This document shows, piece by piece, positions 16,379 through 26,556 of a DNA stretch of 64,000 nt; the first letter of the stretch is position 1; each line of letters starts with the position of its first letter. The notes under the pieces were generated by a model. The model saw only the letters and a list, made by a program, of their open reading frames with translations, had not been told where the DNA came from and ran no database searches. This stretch comes from Sulfurimonas autotrophica DSM 16294. Lineage in GTDB: Bacteria > Campylobacterota > Campylobacteria > Campylobacterales > Sulfurimonadaceae. Location of the stretch: positions 868,001 to 932,000 of the forward strand of contig NC_014506.1 in NCBI RefSeq assembly GCF_000147355.1, in the 5' to 3' direction. A program made the position numbers and the translations under genes.

Positions 16379-18193
16379 ATGCATAAAACTATAAAACTTT
16401 TAAAAAAAAATGATGAACTCACAGTAATTGACACTGAACTCGATATTTATCTTGAAATTCCACATTTGGCATATGCTGAAGTAAAAAAAGAAGATGGCGG
16501 CAAAGCATTGCTTTTTACCAATGTTGTTGATAAAAAAAGCGGTAAAAAGTTTGAAGAACCGGTGCTGATGAATGTATTCGGCTCTTATAAGCGCTGTGAA
16601 CTTCTCTTTGGACGAACAATTGAGTCAGTCGCTGATGAAATAACCAAACTGCTTCATATGAAGCCGCCTGCAGGTTTGAAAGAGAAAATATCTATGGCAA
16701 GTGAACTTTTTTCACTCAAAAATATTTTTCCAAAACGTCTTAAAGGCGAGGGTGAATGCCAGCAGATAAAATATCTTGAAGATGAAATTGACCTCTACAA
16801 GATGCCTGTTTTAACAACGTGGGAACAAGACGGCGGACCTTTTATCACTATGGGGCAGGTGTATACACAGAGTCTTGACGGTGCGATGGTAAATCTTGGT
16901 ATGTACAGACTGCAGGTCTATGATAAAAATCATTTGGGTATGCACTGGCAGATACATAAGGACTCTTCACACTTTTTTGACCAGTATCAAAAAGCAGGAA
17001 AGAAAATGCCTGTAAGTATTGCCATCGGCGGTAATCCGCTCTATACCTGGTGTGCAACGGCTCCGCTGCCTTATGGTGTCAATGAACTTTTAATGTACGG
17101 ACTCATTACAAAAAAACCTGCACAGCTTGTAAAATCTTTAACAACACCTTTATATATTCCAAAAGATGTTGATTATGTCATAGAAGGCTGGGTTGATCCT
17201 GATGACTTAAAAGTCGAAGGTCCTTTTGGTGACCATACCGGCTACTATACCTTAGAAGAACCATATCCTGTAATGGAAGTCTCTGCTATAACAATGCAAA
17301 GAAAACGAACATTTTTGGCAACGGTTGTCGGTAAACCGCCGTTGGAAGACAAATATATGGGCTGGGCGACCGGAAAAATATTTTTTCCGCTTTTAAAGAC
17401 AACTGCGCCGGATCTGCTAGATTATCATATGCCAGAAAATGCAGGCTTTCATAATTTAATTTTGGCAAAAATGCAGCCTTTGTATAAGGGACATGCCAAA
17501 CAGTTTATGCATGCATTTTGGGGTGCAGGACAAATGAGTTTTGTAAAACATGCTGTTTTTGTTGATGAAAAAGCTCCGAAACTGGAAAATTATGAAGCTT
17601 TTGCTACATATGTGTTAAATAGATTTACACCAAAATCTATGTTTATCACAGAGGGTATTTTAGATGCGCTTGATCACTCATCTCCCGAAACACTTGTAGG
17701 CGGGAAGCTCGGTATAGACGCAACAGCAGCAAACAGTGTTGAAGGTCCTCAGCTTTTAGGCGATGCACAACTCCTCAGCAGAGTAAAAGAATTAATTCCT
17801 GATGTTGTTGATTTGCATCAGTTTATGCGACGAACAAATAATCCTATAACTGTCATCAGTGTGAATAAAACTAGAAATGTAAAAGAATATTTTGATGATT
17901 TATTAGTGCTGAGTACACATATGAGAATCGTTGTTTTTGTCGATGCCCAGAAAAACGATATATATAACTCTTATATGTTGATTTGGCGTGTAACAAATAA
18001 TATGGATGCACTTCGTGATGTATATAAATCAGGCTTAATGGTAGGTTTAGACGGTACAAATAAAAACTCTTTGGATAACTTTACAAGGGAATGGCCTGAT
18101 GATGTCGAGTGCACGCAAAGCATTGTTAAGAGTCTGAAAGAAAAAGGACTTTGGGGATTAGACGAAAAATTTTATAATAAGTTTCAATTATAA
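16379..18193 (+). CDS. UbiD-family decarboxylase of the futalosine menaquinone pathway (SCO4490 type)
   Basis: A 604-residue UbiD-family protein. These enzymes use prenylated FMN to decarboxylate aromatic acids; this long subgroup is associated with futalosine-pathway menaquinone synthesis, where the naphthoate carboxyl group is removed. Supporting segments are DGGPFITMGQVYTQ, the central EGPFGDHTGYYTLEEPYPV with its conserved acidic and aromatic residues, and LVGGKLGIDATAA. The assignment to the SCO4490-type branch rests on its length and genomic partner genes and is inference. A run of nine A lies in codons 8-10, but the frame is intact. It ends the tightly packed series that began near 9598. 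Confidence 0.85.
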   Translation: MHKTIKLLKKNDELTVIDTELDIYLEIPHLAYAEVKKEDGGKALLFTNVVDKKSGKKFEEPVLMNVFGSYKRCELLFGRTIESVADEITKLLHMKPPAGLKEKISMASELFSLKNIFPKRLKGEGECQQIKYLEDEIDLYKMPVLTTWEQDGGPFITMGQVYTQSLDGAMVNLGMYRLQVYDKNHLGMHWQIHKDSSHFFDQYQKAGKKMPVSIAIGGNPLYTWCATAPLPYGVNELLMYGLITKKPAQLVKSLTTPLYIPKDVDYVIEGWVDPDDLKVEGPFGDHTGYYTLEEPYPVMEVSAITMQRKRTFLATVVGKPPLEDKYMGWATGKIFFPLLKTTAPDLLDYHMPENAGFHNLILAKMQPLYKGHAKQFMHAFWGAGQMSFVKHAVFVDEKAPKLENYEAFATYVLNRFTPKSMFITEGILDALDHSSPETLVGGKLGIDATAANSVEGPQLLGDAQLLSRVKELIPDVVDLHQFMRRTNNPITVISVNKTRNVKEYFDDLLVLSTHMRIVVFVDAQKNDIYNSYMLIWRVTNNMDALRDVYKSGLMVGLDGTNKNSLDNFTREWPDDVECTQSIVKSLKEKGLWGLDEKFYNKFQL

Positions 18194-18238
18194 CTTTTTA
18201 TATTCTTTTTGTGTCAAAATCAAGCAGTGTAAGGAATC

Positions 18239-18244
18239 TATAAT
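18239..18244 (+). promoter_or_regulatory. -10 box for the small cytochrome gene
   Basis: A TATAAT 49 bases before the ATG at 18294, with AGGA close to the start codon. It separates the cytochrome from the heme and menaquinone genes upstream. Confidence 0.5.
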
Positions 18245-18293
18245 AACTTCTAATGTAATATCAGTCTAACAAATTAAATTTCAGGATTAATAT

Positions 18294-18629
18294 ATGAATA
18301 AACTTTTATTGATTGTACTCTCTTTAGCCATATTTACACTCTCCTCATCAGATGCTGCTATTTATAAAGGGCAGCGAATCTTTATAAAAAAATGTTTAAA
18401 ATGCCATAAGTCGGGACAAAGTTTTATTGCAAAATATAAAATGAAAAAATGGAAAAAACTTATGAGAAAGAAGGGGAAGCCTTTAGCGGCAATCCATCTT
18501 AAAAGTCAAAAAGCAAAAAAATCATGGAAATATTTTAAAAGTAAAAAATATGCTAAAAAATCAAAACATCTCAAACAGTTTTTAGTTGAATATGCAAAAG
18601 ACAGTGGAAACGTTCCTGCCTGCAACTAA
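18294..18629 (+). CDS. small lysine-rich periplasmic monoheme c-type cytochrome
   Basis: A 111-residue protein with a signal peptide (LLLIVLSLAIFTLSSSDA) and one heme-binding motif CLKCH at residues 34-38. The mature part is very basic, with repeated KKWKK, SQKAKKSWKYFKSKKYAKKSKHLKQ segments. A conserved methionine as second axial ligand is not obvious; M in the KMKKW or KLMRKKG segments is a candidate. It likely sits in the periplasm as a small electron carrier; the partner is not indicated by neighbours. A strong hairpin terminator follows at once, so the gene appears monocistronic. Confidence 0.78.
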   Translation: MNKLLLIVLSLAIFTLSSSDAAIYKGQRIFIKKCLKCHKSGQSFIAKYKMKKWKKLMRKKGKPLAAIHLKSQKAKKSWKYFKSKKYAKKSKHLKQFLVEYAKDSGNVPACN

Positions 18630-18638
18630 GCACTCTGT

Positions 18639-18672
18639 AAAATAAAGCATATTTGCTTTATTTTATTTTTCT
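18639..18672 (+). terminator. hairpin terminator after the cytochrome gene
   Basis: An 11-bp perfect stem (AAAATAAAGCA / TGCTTTATTTT) with a four-base loop at 18650-18653 starts ten bases after the stop codon and runs into a T-rich tail (ATTTTTCTC). The A-run on the left arm could let it act on the other strand too, but no gene ends there. Confidence 0.8.
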
Positions 18673-18744
18673 CTCTTTGTAAAATGCTTCTTTTTAGATA
18701 AAATATCAAACTTTTTAATACTATTTATAAACTAAGGAAAAATT

Positions 18745-20127
18745 ATGGAAAAAATGTGGTCAGGCCGTTTTTCAGCATCTGCTTCAAATCTATTAGATCA
18801 ATTTAATGCCTCAATTATGTATGACAGAAAGTTATATCGTGAAGATATTGAAGGTTCATTGGCACATGCGCAAATGCTTGCAAAACAGGGCATATTAACG
18901 CAAGATGAGTTTAAGCAGATTCAAGATGGTCTTGCTCAGGTGAAAAAAGAGATAGAATCCGGTGAGTTTGAATGGAAAATTTCTGATGAAGATTTGCACA
19001 TGGGCATTGAAAAACGTTTAACGCAAATTATAGGCGACACCGGTAAAAAACTCCATACGGCAAGAAGCAGAAATGATCAGGTAGCTGTTGATTTTCGTCG
19101 TTATGTACTGCGAAAAAATCTTGAAATTGCAGAACTTCTTAAACTTTTAATGCAAGAGATTGTTATTGTCGCAGATAAGCATACAGATACGCTTTTGCCG
19201 GGTATGACACACTTGCAGCATGCACAACCAATTAACTTTGGTTTTCATCTTGGAGCATACCTCTCAATGTTTAAGCGTGACATTGAGAGATTTGAAAGCT
19301 CGTACAAAAGAAATAATATATCACCGCTTGGCTGTGCGGCTCTTGCAGGAACACCGCATAATATTGATAGAGAATATAGTGCAGGGTTTCTTGGATTTGA
19401 CAGTGTAAGTGTAAATTGTTTAGATACGGTAAGTGACAGAGATTTTGCACTTGAAATTTTATTTAATATTTCAACAATGATGATGCATATTTCCCGTTTA
19501 AGTGAAGAACTGGTACTTTGGTCATCATATGAATTTGGATTTGTAGAGCTGAGTGATGAGTATTCAACAGGAAGCTCGATTATGCCGCAAAAGAAAAACC
19601 CTGATGTTCCTGAATTGCTTCGTGGAAAAACTGGGCGTGTTTACGGTGCACTTATTGGTCTTTTAACCGTTATGAAAGGTCTGCCGCTTGCATATAACAA
19701 AGATACTCAAGAAGACAAAGAGGGTGTATTTGATTCAGTTGAGACTGCTGAAATTTCTTTGGAGATTTTAAAAGAAGCTATAAAAACGATGCAGGTTAAA
19801 CCACAAAATATGAATTTGGCTTGTAAAGTCGGACACCTCTCCGCAACGGACCTGGCTGATTATCTGGTTGAAAAATGCAATATTCCATTTCGTGAAGCAC
19901 ATTTCATTACAGGAAAAGCGGTTGCAAAAAGTGAAGAGTTAGGCATTGATTTAAGTGAAATTGAATTGAAATATTTGAAAGAAATTGATGAGAGAATTTC
20001 TGAAGATGTACTTGATTGTCTTGTATTGGAAAATTCAATGAATGCACGACAATCCCAAGGCGGTACGGCAACACAAAGAACAAAAGAGCAGTTAGATTAT
20101 TTTAAAAAATATTTAGAGGAGAAATAA
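18745..20127 (+). CDS. argH: argininosuccinate lyase
   Basis: ArgH splits argininosuccinate into arginine and fumarate, the last step of arginine synthesis. The fumarase/aspartase superfamily signature [12 protein letters not shown] is present, with the N-terminal [35 protein letters not shown] and [11 protein letters not shown] segments that shape the shared active site. It is 460 residues, the expected size. It lies downstream of a terminator, has AAGGAAAA just before the ATG, and is followed after three bases by an osmC-type gene, so the two may share a transcript. Confidence 0.95.
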   Translation: MEKMWSGRFSASASNLLDQFNASIMYDRKLYREDIEGSLAHAQMLAKQGILTQDEFKQIQDGLAQVKKEIESGEFEWKISDEDLHMGIEKRLTQIIGDTGKKLHTARSRNDQVAVDFRRYVLRKNLEIAELLKLLMQEIVIVADKHTDTLLPGMTHLQHAQPINFGFHLGAYLSMFKRDIERFESSYKRNNISPLGCAALAGTPHNIDREYSAGFLGFDSVSVNCLDTVSDRDFALEILFNISTMMMHISRLSEELVLWSSYEFGFVELSDEYSTGSSIMPQKKNPDVPELLRGKTGRVYGALIGLLTVMKGLPLAYNKDTQEDKEGVFDSVETAEISLEILKEAIKTMQVKPQNMNLACKVGHLSATDLADYLVEKCNIPFREAHFITGKAVAKSEELGIDLSEIELKYLKEIDERISEDVLDCLVLENSMNARQSQGGTATQRTKEQLDYFKKYLEEK

Positions 20128-20130
20128 GCA

Positions 20131-20595
20131 ATGAAAGTAAGTGTATCCCATCAAGAAGGCATGAAGTTTGAGGCTAAAACCGCAAAAAGTAGTTTTATTA
20201 TAGACTGTCCTGTTATCTCACCTGTTGAGTATTTTTTATCAGGCGTTATTGCCTGCAGTGCAACTGACTTGATTTTAATACCGAAAAATCAAGGAAAAAC
20301 TGTTACAAATTTGGTTGTAGACGGTGATGCCGAGCGTGCCGAAGATCATCCTAGAAAAATCACTAAATTACATTTAACATACAGTTTTAATTCTGATGCT
20401 GATGATGTAACAGCTGCTAGATGGGTTATGGCATCGCTTGAGACATATTGCTCAACTATCAATACCATAAGAGATACTACGGAAATCTCTTACTCTATCA
20501 CACATAACGGCAACTTAATTCGTGAAAATGAAAAAATGATTAGCGGTGGTGGAAGTAAAATAGATATGGGTGAAATAGAGTCCTGTCCTAGCTAG
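20131..20595 (+). CDS. OsmC family protein
   Basis: A 154-residue OsmC/Ohr-superfamily protein. The two family cysteines are in place, C42 in VIACSATDL on the central helix and C107 in LETYCSTINTIRD, as expected for thiol-dependent hydroperoxide reductases of this fold. It would act as a dimer in the cytosol against organic peroxides, though some OsmC relatives have other roles. The C-terminal tail (MISGGGSKIDMGEIESCPS) adds a third cysteine. It follows argH by three bases. Its stop codon lies in the arm of a hairpin shared with the oppositely oriented HIT gene. Confidence 0.85.
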   Translation: MKVSVSHQEGMKFEAKTAKSSFIIDCPVISPVEYFLSGVIACSATDLILIPKNQGKTVTNLVVDGDAERAEDHPRKITKLHLTYSFNSDADDVTAARWVMASLETYCSTINTIRDTTEISYSITHNGNLIRENEKMISGGGSKIDMGEIESCPS

Positions 20596-20612
20596 AGAAA
20601 AATCTCTAGCTA
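20589..20612. terminator. bidirectional hairpin spanning two convergent stop codons
   Basis: TAGCTAGAGA and TCTCTAGCTA form a perfect 10-bp stem with an AAAA loop. The plus-strand TAG (20593-20595) of the OsmC gene is in the left arm and the minus-strand TAG (20610-20612) of the HIT gene closes the right arm. No U-run follows on either side, so termination is probable but unproven. Confidence 0.6.
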
Positions 20613-20966
20613 TAAAAAGTCCTTTGGGTCTGCATCACTAAAATGTTCCCATTTGAGTTTTGCTCCTCCTAAAATATGACAATGTAAATGTTTTACCTCT
20701 TGTCCTCCGTCTTCTCCTACATTACAAATAACTCTGTATCCGCTTGCATCAATTTTAATTTCTTTTACTAATCCTTGAATAAACTCTGTCATTCCTGCCA
20801 TCGTTTCACCCGTGACTTCATTAAAGCTGTCTACATGTAACTTCGGAATAGCTAAAATATGTACAGGGGCCTTTGGATTGATGTCGTGAAAAGCTAAAAA
20901 ATTCTCATTTTCCAAAACGACATTTGCGGGTATTTCTTTATTTACAATTTTACAAAACAGACACAT
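20610..20966 (-). CDS. HIT family nucleotide-binding hydrolase (HinT-like)
   Basis: A 118-residue histidine-triad protein. The motif HLHCHILGG is near residues 93-101 and the N-terminus CLFCKIVNKEIPANVVLEN with the FHDINPKAPVHIL segment is the HinT pattern. HinT enzymes hydrolyse purine nucleoside phosphoramidates; the physiological substrate in bacteria is unsettled. It stands divergent from pheS, the same arrangement I recall around the C. jejuni homologue. Its 3' end is embedded in the hairpin shared with the OsmC gene. Confidence 0.9.
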   Translation of the reverse strand: MCLFCKIVNKEIPANVVLENENFLAFHDINPKAPVHILAIPKLHVDSFNEVTGETMAGMTEFIQGLVKEIKIDASGYRVICNVGEDGGQEVKHLHCHILGGAKLKWEHFSDADPKDFL

Positions 20967-21039
20967 ACTTTATTCCTTAATTTTTGACTATTGTAGCATA
21001 TAAATATTCAAATGAAGCTATTTATAACAAATTTTTGAG

Positions 21040-21045
21040 TATAAT
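21040..21045 (+). promoter_or_regulatory. -10 box for pheS-pheT-aroA-ispH
   Basis: A TATAAT in the context TTTTTGAGTATAATCGG, preceded by T-rich sequence and 31 bases before the TTG start at 21077. It is the only good promoter before the four overlapping genes. Confidence 0.6.
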
Positions 21046-21076
21046 CGGTGCTAAATTAATAATTATGGAGACTCTA

Positions 21077-22069
21077 TTGAAAGAGTGGTATGATAAAATA
21101 AACGATGCAAAAGATGTTGAAAGTTTAGAAGAAATTCGCATTGCAGTATTTGGTAAAAAAGGTGTTCTTGCTGCCGAATTTGCTAAGATGAAAGATGCTC
21201 CTAATGAGCAGAAAGCTCAAATAGCAAAAGATTTAAATAAGCATAAAAGTGCGCTTATGAATGAATTTAGTGCAAAAAAGATTGCACTTCAGACGCAAGA
21301 ATTACAGCGTGCTATGAAAGAAGAGGCTATAGATGTTTCTATGTTTAGTACAAAATCTTCAGCAGGTGCCCTGCATCCTGTTATGGAGACAATGGATAGA
21401 ATTGTAGAATATTTTTCATCTATGAATTTTGCTGTAAAGACCGGTCAGATTGTAGAAGATGATTTTCATAACTTTGAAGCACTTAATCTGCCTAAGTACC
21501 ATCCGGCACGTGATATGCAGGACACTTTTTATTTTAAAGATGAGATGCTTTTACGTACACACACGTCGCCTGTGCAAATCAGAACTATGCTCGAATCAAA
21601 ACCACCTATCCGTATGATAGCACCGGGAGCAGTCTTCCGCCGTGATTATGATTTAACGCATACTCCGATGTTTCATCAGATTGAGGGTTTGCTTGTTGAT
21701 GAAGAAGGCAAGGTCTCTTTTGCCAATCTCAAATTTATTTTAGAAGATTTTCTAAAGTATATGTTCAGTGATGTGGATGTACGTTTTCGCCCGTCATTTT
21801 TCCCGTTTACGGAACCTTCTGCAGAGGTAGATATCTCTTGTGTTTTTTGTAAAGGTGAAGGGTGCCGTGTATGTTCTCATACAGGCTGGCTTGAAGTACT
21901 TGGCTGCGGTATTGTCGATTCAAATGTTTTTGAAGCGGTCAATTACAAAAATGTCAGCGGGTATGCTTTTGGTTTAGGTGTTGAGCGTTTTGCGATGCTG
22001 ATTCATCAAATAGGTGACCTTCGCTCACTTTTCGAGGGAGATATTAAGTTACTGGAGCAGTTTCAATGA
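21077..22069 (+). CDS. pheS: phenylalanyl-tRNA synthetase alpha subunit
   Basis: PheS is the catalytic subunit of the heterotetrameric enzyme that charges tRNA(Phe). After an N-terminal coiled coil come the class II motifs: [44 protein letters not shown], the [12 protein letters not shown] segment and the motif 3 region [19 protein letters not shown] favour the TTG at 21077, which has GGAG six bases upstream and yields 330 residues; an ATG at 21065 overlaps that ribosome site, and longer in-frame starts cross the promoter. Its stop overlaps the pheT ATG by four bases. Confidence 0.93.
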   Translation: MKEWYDKINDAKDVESLEEIRIAVFGKKGVLAAEFAKMKDAPNEQKAQIAKDLNKHKSALMNEFSAKKIALQTQELQRAMKEEAIDVSMFSTKSSAGALHPVMETMDRIVEYFSSMNFAVKTGQIVEDDFHNFEALNLPKYHPARDMQDTFYFKDEMLLRTHTSPVQIRTMLESKPPIRMIAPGAVFRRDYDLTHTPMFHQIEGLLVDEEGKVSFANLKFILEDFLKYMFSDVDVRFRPSFFPFTEPSAEVDISCVFCKGEGCRVCSHTGWLEVLGCGIVDSNVFEAVNYKNVSGYAFGLGVERFAMLIHQIGDLRSLFEGDIKLLEQFQ

Positions 22070-24402
22070 TAGTTACTAAGAGTTGGTTAAATGAGTGGAT
22101 TGATCTTGAAGGGATTTCAACACAGGAATTAGCTAAGACTTTTAACTCTATTGGTCTTGAGGTTGACAGAATTCACGAGTATCAAGTGCCTGCAAAAATA
22201 GTTTTCGGAAAAGTTTTAGAGTGTGAAAAACATCCCGATGCAGATAAATTAAATATTTGTAAAGTAGATATCGGTTCATGTGTACGCCAAATTGTATGCG
22301 GTGCATCAAATGTAAGAGCAGGTCTTTATGTAGTTGTGGCAACTGTAGGTGCCATAATGCCATCAGGTCTTGCTATAAAACCGGTAAAACTGCGCGGTGT
22401 TGATTCAGAGGGTATGATATGTTCAGCGTCTGAAATTGGTCTGCCTGATTTGGGCAAAGGAATCATGGAACTCGATGAGAGCATTGGGAAATTTGTGCTC
22501 GGTCAAGAAGTAAACGAGAATCCTCTTTTTAATGATGATTTAATTGAAATAGAACTCACTGCAAACCGTGGAGACTGTTTGAGTATTCGTGGTGTTGCAC
22601 GAGATTTAAGTGCTGCATTTGACAGACCTATCAAAGAGTATGAAAAAACAGATAATGATGAAAAAAGAGGTATCGGACGTATTTTATATTTGTCGCATGA
22701 AAAAGATTTAGATGTAAATTTACGCTATAAAGCTATTGATTTAAAAGAGTTGACACTGCCATTTATTGTCAAACTGCGCCTTGGTCAGATTGAAGATACA
22801 AGAAAATGCGATGTAGAAGCAATAACACTGTATGTAACACACTCTACAGGTGTAATACTACGAGCGTATAAGCATGAATTTTTTACTAATGATGATGAAC
22901 CTATGGCAAAAGTTATTCTTGGTGAAGATAAGAATAATTATGCTTGTATTAAAACACAAGACGGAAAAATTGCTTCTATAGTCGGAATTATTCAAAAAGA
23001 TGAGTCTAAAGTGACGAAAAATGAGGGTGTTGTTCTTTTAGAAGCAAGTTATATTCCGCCGGATATTATCTCCAAAAAAATGTCCCAAAGTAAAATAGAA
23101 TCTGGTCCGATGTTTTATAAAACATCAAGAGGAAGTGAACCGGAACTGACCGGCGGACTTTCTTACTGTATTGACTTAATAGAAGCAAATTCTGTATCAT
23201 CAACATTTAGCGGAAGTATAGAGCTTTCTAATTCTTTTAAAGAAAAAATAGTTATTGTGACAAAACAGGAAATTGATGCAATTATCGGTGCCGATATAGA
23301 TAAAGTTGTTATTACAAAAATTCTTAAAAATCTTGGTTTTGATGTTTCAAAATCATCTGTTGATAAATTTGTTGTGTCTGTGCCGCAGTTTCGCCATGAT
23401 ATAGTCAATAAGCAGGATATTGTAGAAGAAATTGTACGTATGGTAGGCATTGACAATATTCCGTCAAAACCTTTTGCTCTCCAAGAAGCAAATAGGCTTG
23501 AAGATAATTATTTTGAGTATAAAAAGCGTTCCCTTTTTAGACATAGATGTGCGCAAAGCGGCTTTTTTGAATCTGTTCATTTTGTTTTTGATGAGAAAAA
23601 AGTTTTAGAGTCTTATGGTTTTGAAACGACAAAAAAAGAGCTGGAACTTTTAAATCCTATTGTACAGACTTTAGATACGCTCAGACCGACACTTTTGACA
23701 GGCTTATTAAAAGCAGCATCCGCAAATGTAAAAAACGGATATGCATCAGTAAAACTTTTTGAAATAGGTTCTGTTTTTACACCTTTAAGAGAAGAATCAT
23801 ATAAAATATCATTTATTTTTAGCGGTGATAAAGAGAACGAAAGTCTTGCAAACAGCGGAAAACCGCAAAAAGTAGATTTTGCTTTCTTTACACAAAAAAT
23901 AGCTGATATTATAGGTGATGTTGAACTAAGCGAGTATGAAACAAAGCATAAACTTTCACATACATATCAGTCAGCGCAGGTGTTCTTAAAGGGTGAAGCC
24001 GTAGGCGAACTTTTCAGAGTCCATCCTGAGGTTGAAAAAGCTTATGATTTAGATACAACTTTTATGTGTGAACTTGATTTTGCAAAAATACCTTATGGAC
24101 TGAAAACTGCGCAACAAAAATCTAAATATCAAGCATCTTTTAGAGATTTAAGCATAATAATGCCAAAAGATATGAGTTATGAGAAAGTTAAAGATGTTAT
24201 AAATGCACATGCTCTCAAAGAGGTCGTGCGTTTTTATCCGGTTGATAGATACAGCGATGAATCATTGGGTGAAAATATGAGTCTTTCTTTGCGTTTTGTG
24301 CTGCAGTCTGATGAAAAAACATTGGAAGAAGAAGACATTACATCTGCAATGAATTCTATATTAAATGCATTAAATAGTGAATTGGGAATTGGTCTGCGAT
24401 GA
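22066..24402 (+). CDS. pheT: phenylalanyl-tRNA synthetase beta subunit
   Basis: PheT pairs with PheS and carries tRNA-recognition and editing modules. At 778 residues the domain order is complete: an EMAP-type tRNA-binding domain at about 38-150 ([30 protein letters not shown]), the B3/B4 editing region, a B5 domain near 385-460 ([23 protein letters not shown]), the catalytic-like core and a C-terminal ferredoxin-fold anticodon-binding domain ([23 protein letters not shown] end). It is coupled by ATGA overlaps to pheS upstream and aroA downstream. Confidence 0.95.
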   Translation: MIVTKSWLNEWIDLEGISTQELAKTFNSIGLEVDRIHEYQVPAKIVFGKVLECEKHPDADKLNICKVDIGSCVRQIVCGASNVRAGLYVVVATVGAIMPSGLAIKPVKLRGVDSEGMICSASEIGLPDLGKGIMELDESIGKFVLGQEVNENPLFNDDLIEIELTANRGDCLSIRGVARDLSAAFDRPIKEYEKTDNDEKRGIGRILYLSHEKDLDVNLRYKAIDLKELTLPFIVKLRLGQIEDTRKCDVEAITLYVTHSTGVILRAYKHEFFTNDDEPMAKVILGEDKNNYACIKTQDGKIASIVGIIQKDESKVTKNEGVVLLEASYIPPDIISKKMSQSKIESGPMFYKTSRGSEPELTGGLSYCIDLIEANSVSSTFSGSIELSNSFKEKIVIVTKQEIDAIIGADIDKVVITKILKNLGFDVSKSSVDKFVVSVPQFRHDIVNKQDIVEEIVRMVGIDNIPSKPFALQEANRLEDNYFEYKKRSLFRHRCAQSGFFESVHFVFDEKKVLESYGFETTKKELELLNPIVQTLDTLRPTLLTGLLKAASANVKNGYASVKLFEIGSVFTPLREESYKISFIFSGDKENESLANSGKPQKVDFAFFTQKIADIIGDVELSEYETKHKLSHTYQSAQVFLKGEAVGELFRVHPEVEKAYDLDTTFMCELDFAKIPYGLKTAQQKSKYQASFRDLSIIMPKDMSYEKVKDVINAHALKEVVRFYPVDRYSDESLGENMSLSLRFVLQSDEKTLEEEDITSAMNSILNALNSELGIGLR

Positions 24403-25679
24403 GTAAAGTAGTTGTCTTACCTGCACAGAATTTTTCTTTGAATATCTCAGAAATTGCACCTGATAAATCGATTTCACACCGCAGCGTTATGTTTGCAATG
24501 CTGAGTAATGGAGTAAATGAGATAGAAAATTTTTTACGGGCTGAAGATACGATCAACTCTTTGGAAATAGTAAAAAATCTTGGCGCAAAAGTTGAAGACG
24601 ACGGTAAAATAATTAAAATATCTTCAAGTGGTATACAAGAGCCGTTTGAAATACTCGACTGCGGAAATTCGGGAACGGGTATGCGCCTTTTTTGCGGACT
24701 GCTGAGTTCTGCTGAAGGTCATTTTGTTCTAACCGGAGATAAATACCTCCGCCGCCGCCCAATGAAGCGTGTAACAGCACCGCTTATAAGTATCGGTGCG
24801 AAGCTTGACGGAAGGAAAAATGGTGATTTAGCACCGCTTAGTATTCGCGGTGCTTCACTCAAAGCTTTTGATTATGAGAGTAAAATTGCCTCTGCACAGG
24901 TTAAAAGTGCGATGATTTTAGCAGCTTTGCGAGCAGACGGTGTTTGTACATATATAGAACCGGAACTCTCACGCGATCATACGGAGAGAATGCTCAAAGG
25001 TATGGGAGCAGATATAAAAGTAGAGGGGTTGAAAACGACTGTTACGCCGTTAAAAAATTTACTCTCTCCTTTAAAAATCAGAGTTCCCGCTGACCCTTCG
25101 TCTGCTTTTTTCTTTGCTGTTGCGGCAGCTATAATGCCTGATTCACATGTAACCTTAGAAGGTGTGACACTTAATCCTACACGTATTGAAGCTTTTAAAG
25201 CCTTAGAACGTATGGGTGCAGACATCTCTTATGAACTGCGTGATGACAAATATGAGCCGGTCGGCAATATACATGTAAAATATGCGCCTCTACATGGAAT
25301 TGTTATAGAAGAGAATATCTCATGGCTCATCGATGAACTGCCGGCACTCTCCATTGCAATGGCATGTGCCAACGGTGAGAGTCTTGTTAAAAATGCAGAG
25401 GAGTTACGGGTTAAAGAGTCTGACAGAATTTCTACTGTTGTAGAGGGACTTAGAGCCTGCAATATAGAAGTTGATGAATATGAAGACGGTTATAAAATTA
25501 TCGGCTCTAAGTTGCAAAAAGCTCAGGTTGACAGTGACGGTGATCATAGAATTGCTATGAGTTTTATTATCGCCGGACTAAAATGCGGAATGGAAGTGAC
25601 AGATTTGGAATGTATTAATACATCTTTTCCGAATTTCTTTGAACTTTTACAAAAGATTACACAGGTGGAATTTTCATGA
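24399..25679 (+). CDS. aroA: 3-phosphoshikimate 1-carboxyvinyltransferase (EPSP synthase)
   Basis: AroA joins phosphoenolpyruvate to shikimate-3-phosphate in the chorismate pathway. The N-terminal [16 protein letters not shown] holds the shikimate-binding lysine and serine; the classical segment [18 protein letters not shown] follows, then [14 protein letters not shown] and, in the C-terminal half, [10 protein letters not shown] and the [10 protein letters not shown] segment. At 426 residues it is complete. ATGA overlaps tie it to pheT before and ispH after, an order recognisable from C. jejuni. Confidence 0.95.
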   Translation: MSKVVVLPAQNFSLNISEIAPDKSISHRSVMFAMLSNGVNEIENFLRAEDTINSLEIVKNLGAKVEDDGKIIKISSSGIQEPFEILDCGNSGTGMRLFCGLLSSAEGHFVLTGDKYLRRRPMKRVTAPLISIGAKLDGRKNGDLAPLSIRGASLKAFDYESKIASAQVKSAMILAALRADGVCTYIEPELSRDHTERMLKGMGADIKVEGLKTTVTPLKNLLSPLKIRVPADPSSAFFFAVAAAIMPDSHVTLEGVTLNPTRIEAFKALERMGADISYELRDDKYEPVGNIHVKYAPLHGIVIEENISWLIDELPALSIAMACANGESLVKNAEELRVKESDRISTVVEGLRACNIEVDEYEDGYKIIGSKLQKAQVDSDGDHRIAMSFIIAGLKCGMEVTDLECINTSFPNFFELLQKITQVEFS

Positions 25680-26506
25680 AGATAGAATTAGCTGAAAATT
25701 ACGGATTTTGTTTTGGTGTAAAACGTGCGATTAAAATTGCAGAAGAGAATACAAATGCGGCTACTTACGGCCCTCTGATTCATAACTCTAAAGAGATAGC
25801 AAGACTTGATAATGATTTTAAAGTCAGCCTTATTGAGGATTTTAAAGCGTTTCAACCGGGGGACAAAGCTATTGTCAGAACACATGGAATTGTAAAAGAA
25901 GAACTTGAAGATTTAGAACAAAGCGGCGTTGAAGTTGTAGATGCAACCTGTCCGTTTGTAACAAAACCTCAAGAGATTGCACAAGAAATGAGTGAAGAAG
26001 GCTACGATGTCGTTATCTTCGGTGATGAAGCACACCCTGAAATTAAAGGTGTAAAATCTTATGCAACGTATGGTGCGAGAGTTGTCACATCTGTAGAAGA
26101 ACTTGAAAATGTAAAACTGCATGAACGCATAGCACTTATTGCACAAACGACGAGAAAAGTAGAAGAGTATATGCAAATAGCTAATTATTTGATTCCCCGC
26201 CATAAAGAGGTAAGGGTGTTTAATACTATCTGTAATGCAACCTTTGAAAACCAGGATGCTGTACGCAAACTCTCAAAAAAAGCAGACATTATAATAGTCA
26301 TAGGCGGTAAAAACTCGTCAAATACAAAGCAGTTATTTAGTATCGCAAAAGAAAACTGTCCAAATAGTCATCATATAGAAGATGAAAATGAGTTAGAGAG
26401 TGAGTGGTTTAGAGATAAAAAGCACTGTGGTGTTACTGCGGGTGCCTCTACTCCGGACTGGATAATACAAAATGTCATCAATTCAATTGAAAAAAGTATA
26501 AATTAA
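25676..26506 (+). CDS. ispH: 4-hydroxy-3-methylbut-2-enyl diphosphate reductase
   Basis: IspH performs the last step of the MEP isoprenoid pathway, producing IPP and DMAPP with a 4Fe-4S cluster. The three cluster cysteines are C12 ([10 protein letters not shown]), C92 (DATCPFV) and C186 ([14 protein letters not shown]). The conserved histidines in [13 protein letters not shown] and EAHPEIKG, which bind the diphosphate, are also present. At 276 residues it is the usual size. Its products feed the polyprenyl synthase encoded near 10.3 kb. It overlaps aroA by four bases and is followed by rpsA under a separate promoter. Confidence 0.95.
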   Translation: MKIELAENYGFCFGVKRAIKIAEENTNAATYGPLIHNSKEIARLDNDFKVSLIEDFKAFQPGDKAIVRTHGIVKEELEDLEQSGVEVVDATCPFVTKPQEIAQEMSEEGYDVVIFGDEAHPEIKGVKSYATYGARVVTSVEELENVKLHERIALIAQTTRKVEEYMQIANYLIPRHKEVRVFNTICNATFENQDAVRKLSKKADIIIVIGGKNSSNTKQLFSIAKENCPNSHHIEDENELESEWFRDKKHCGVTAGASTPDWIIQNVINSIEKSIN

Positions 26507-26518
26507 TCATAATTTAGT

Positions 26519-26524
26519 TATAAT
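26519..26524 (+). promoter_or_regulatory. -10 box for rpsA
   Basis: A TATAAT 12 bases after the ispH stop, 32 bases before the rpsA ATG, with CAGAGGA as ribosome site. It gives rpsA its own strong start although it follows the pheS-ispH run. Confidence 0.65.
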
Positions 26525-26556
26525 CACGACAATTTTTATGTAACAGAGGATAGGCA

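Noticed and set aside
16402-16410. Run of nine A in the UbiD-family gene as a phase-variation tract
   Set aside because: Contingency tracts in this phylum are usually poly-G; A-runs of this size are expected at this composition and the frame is intact.
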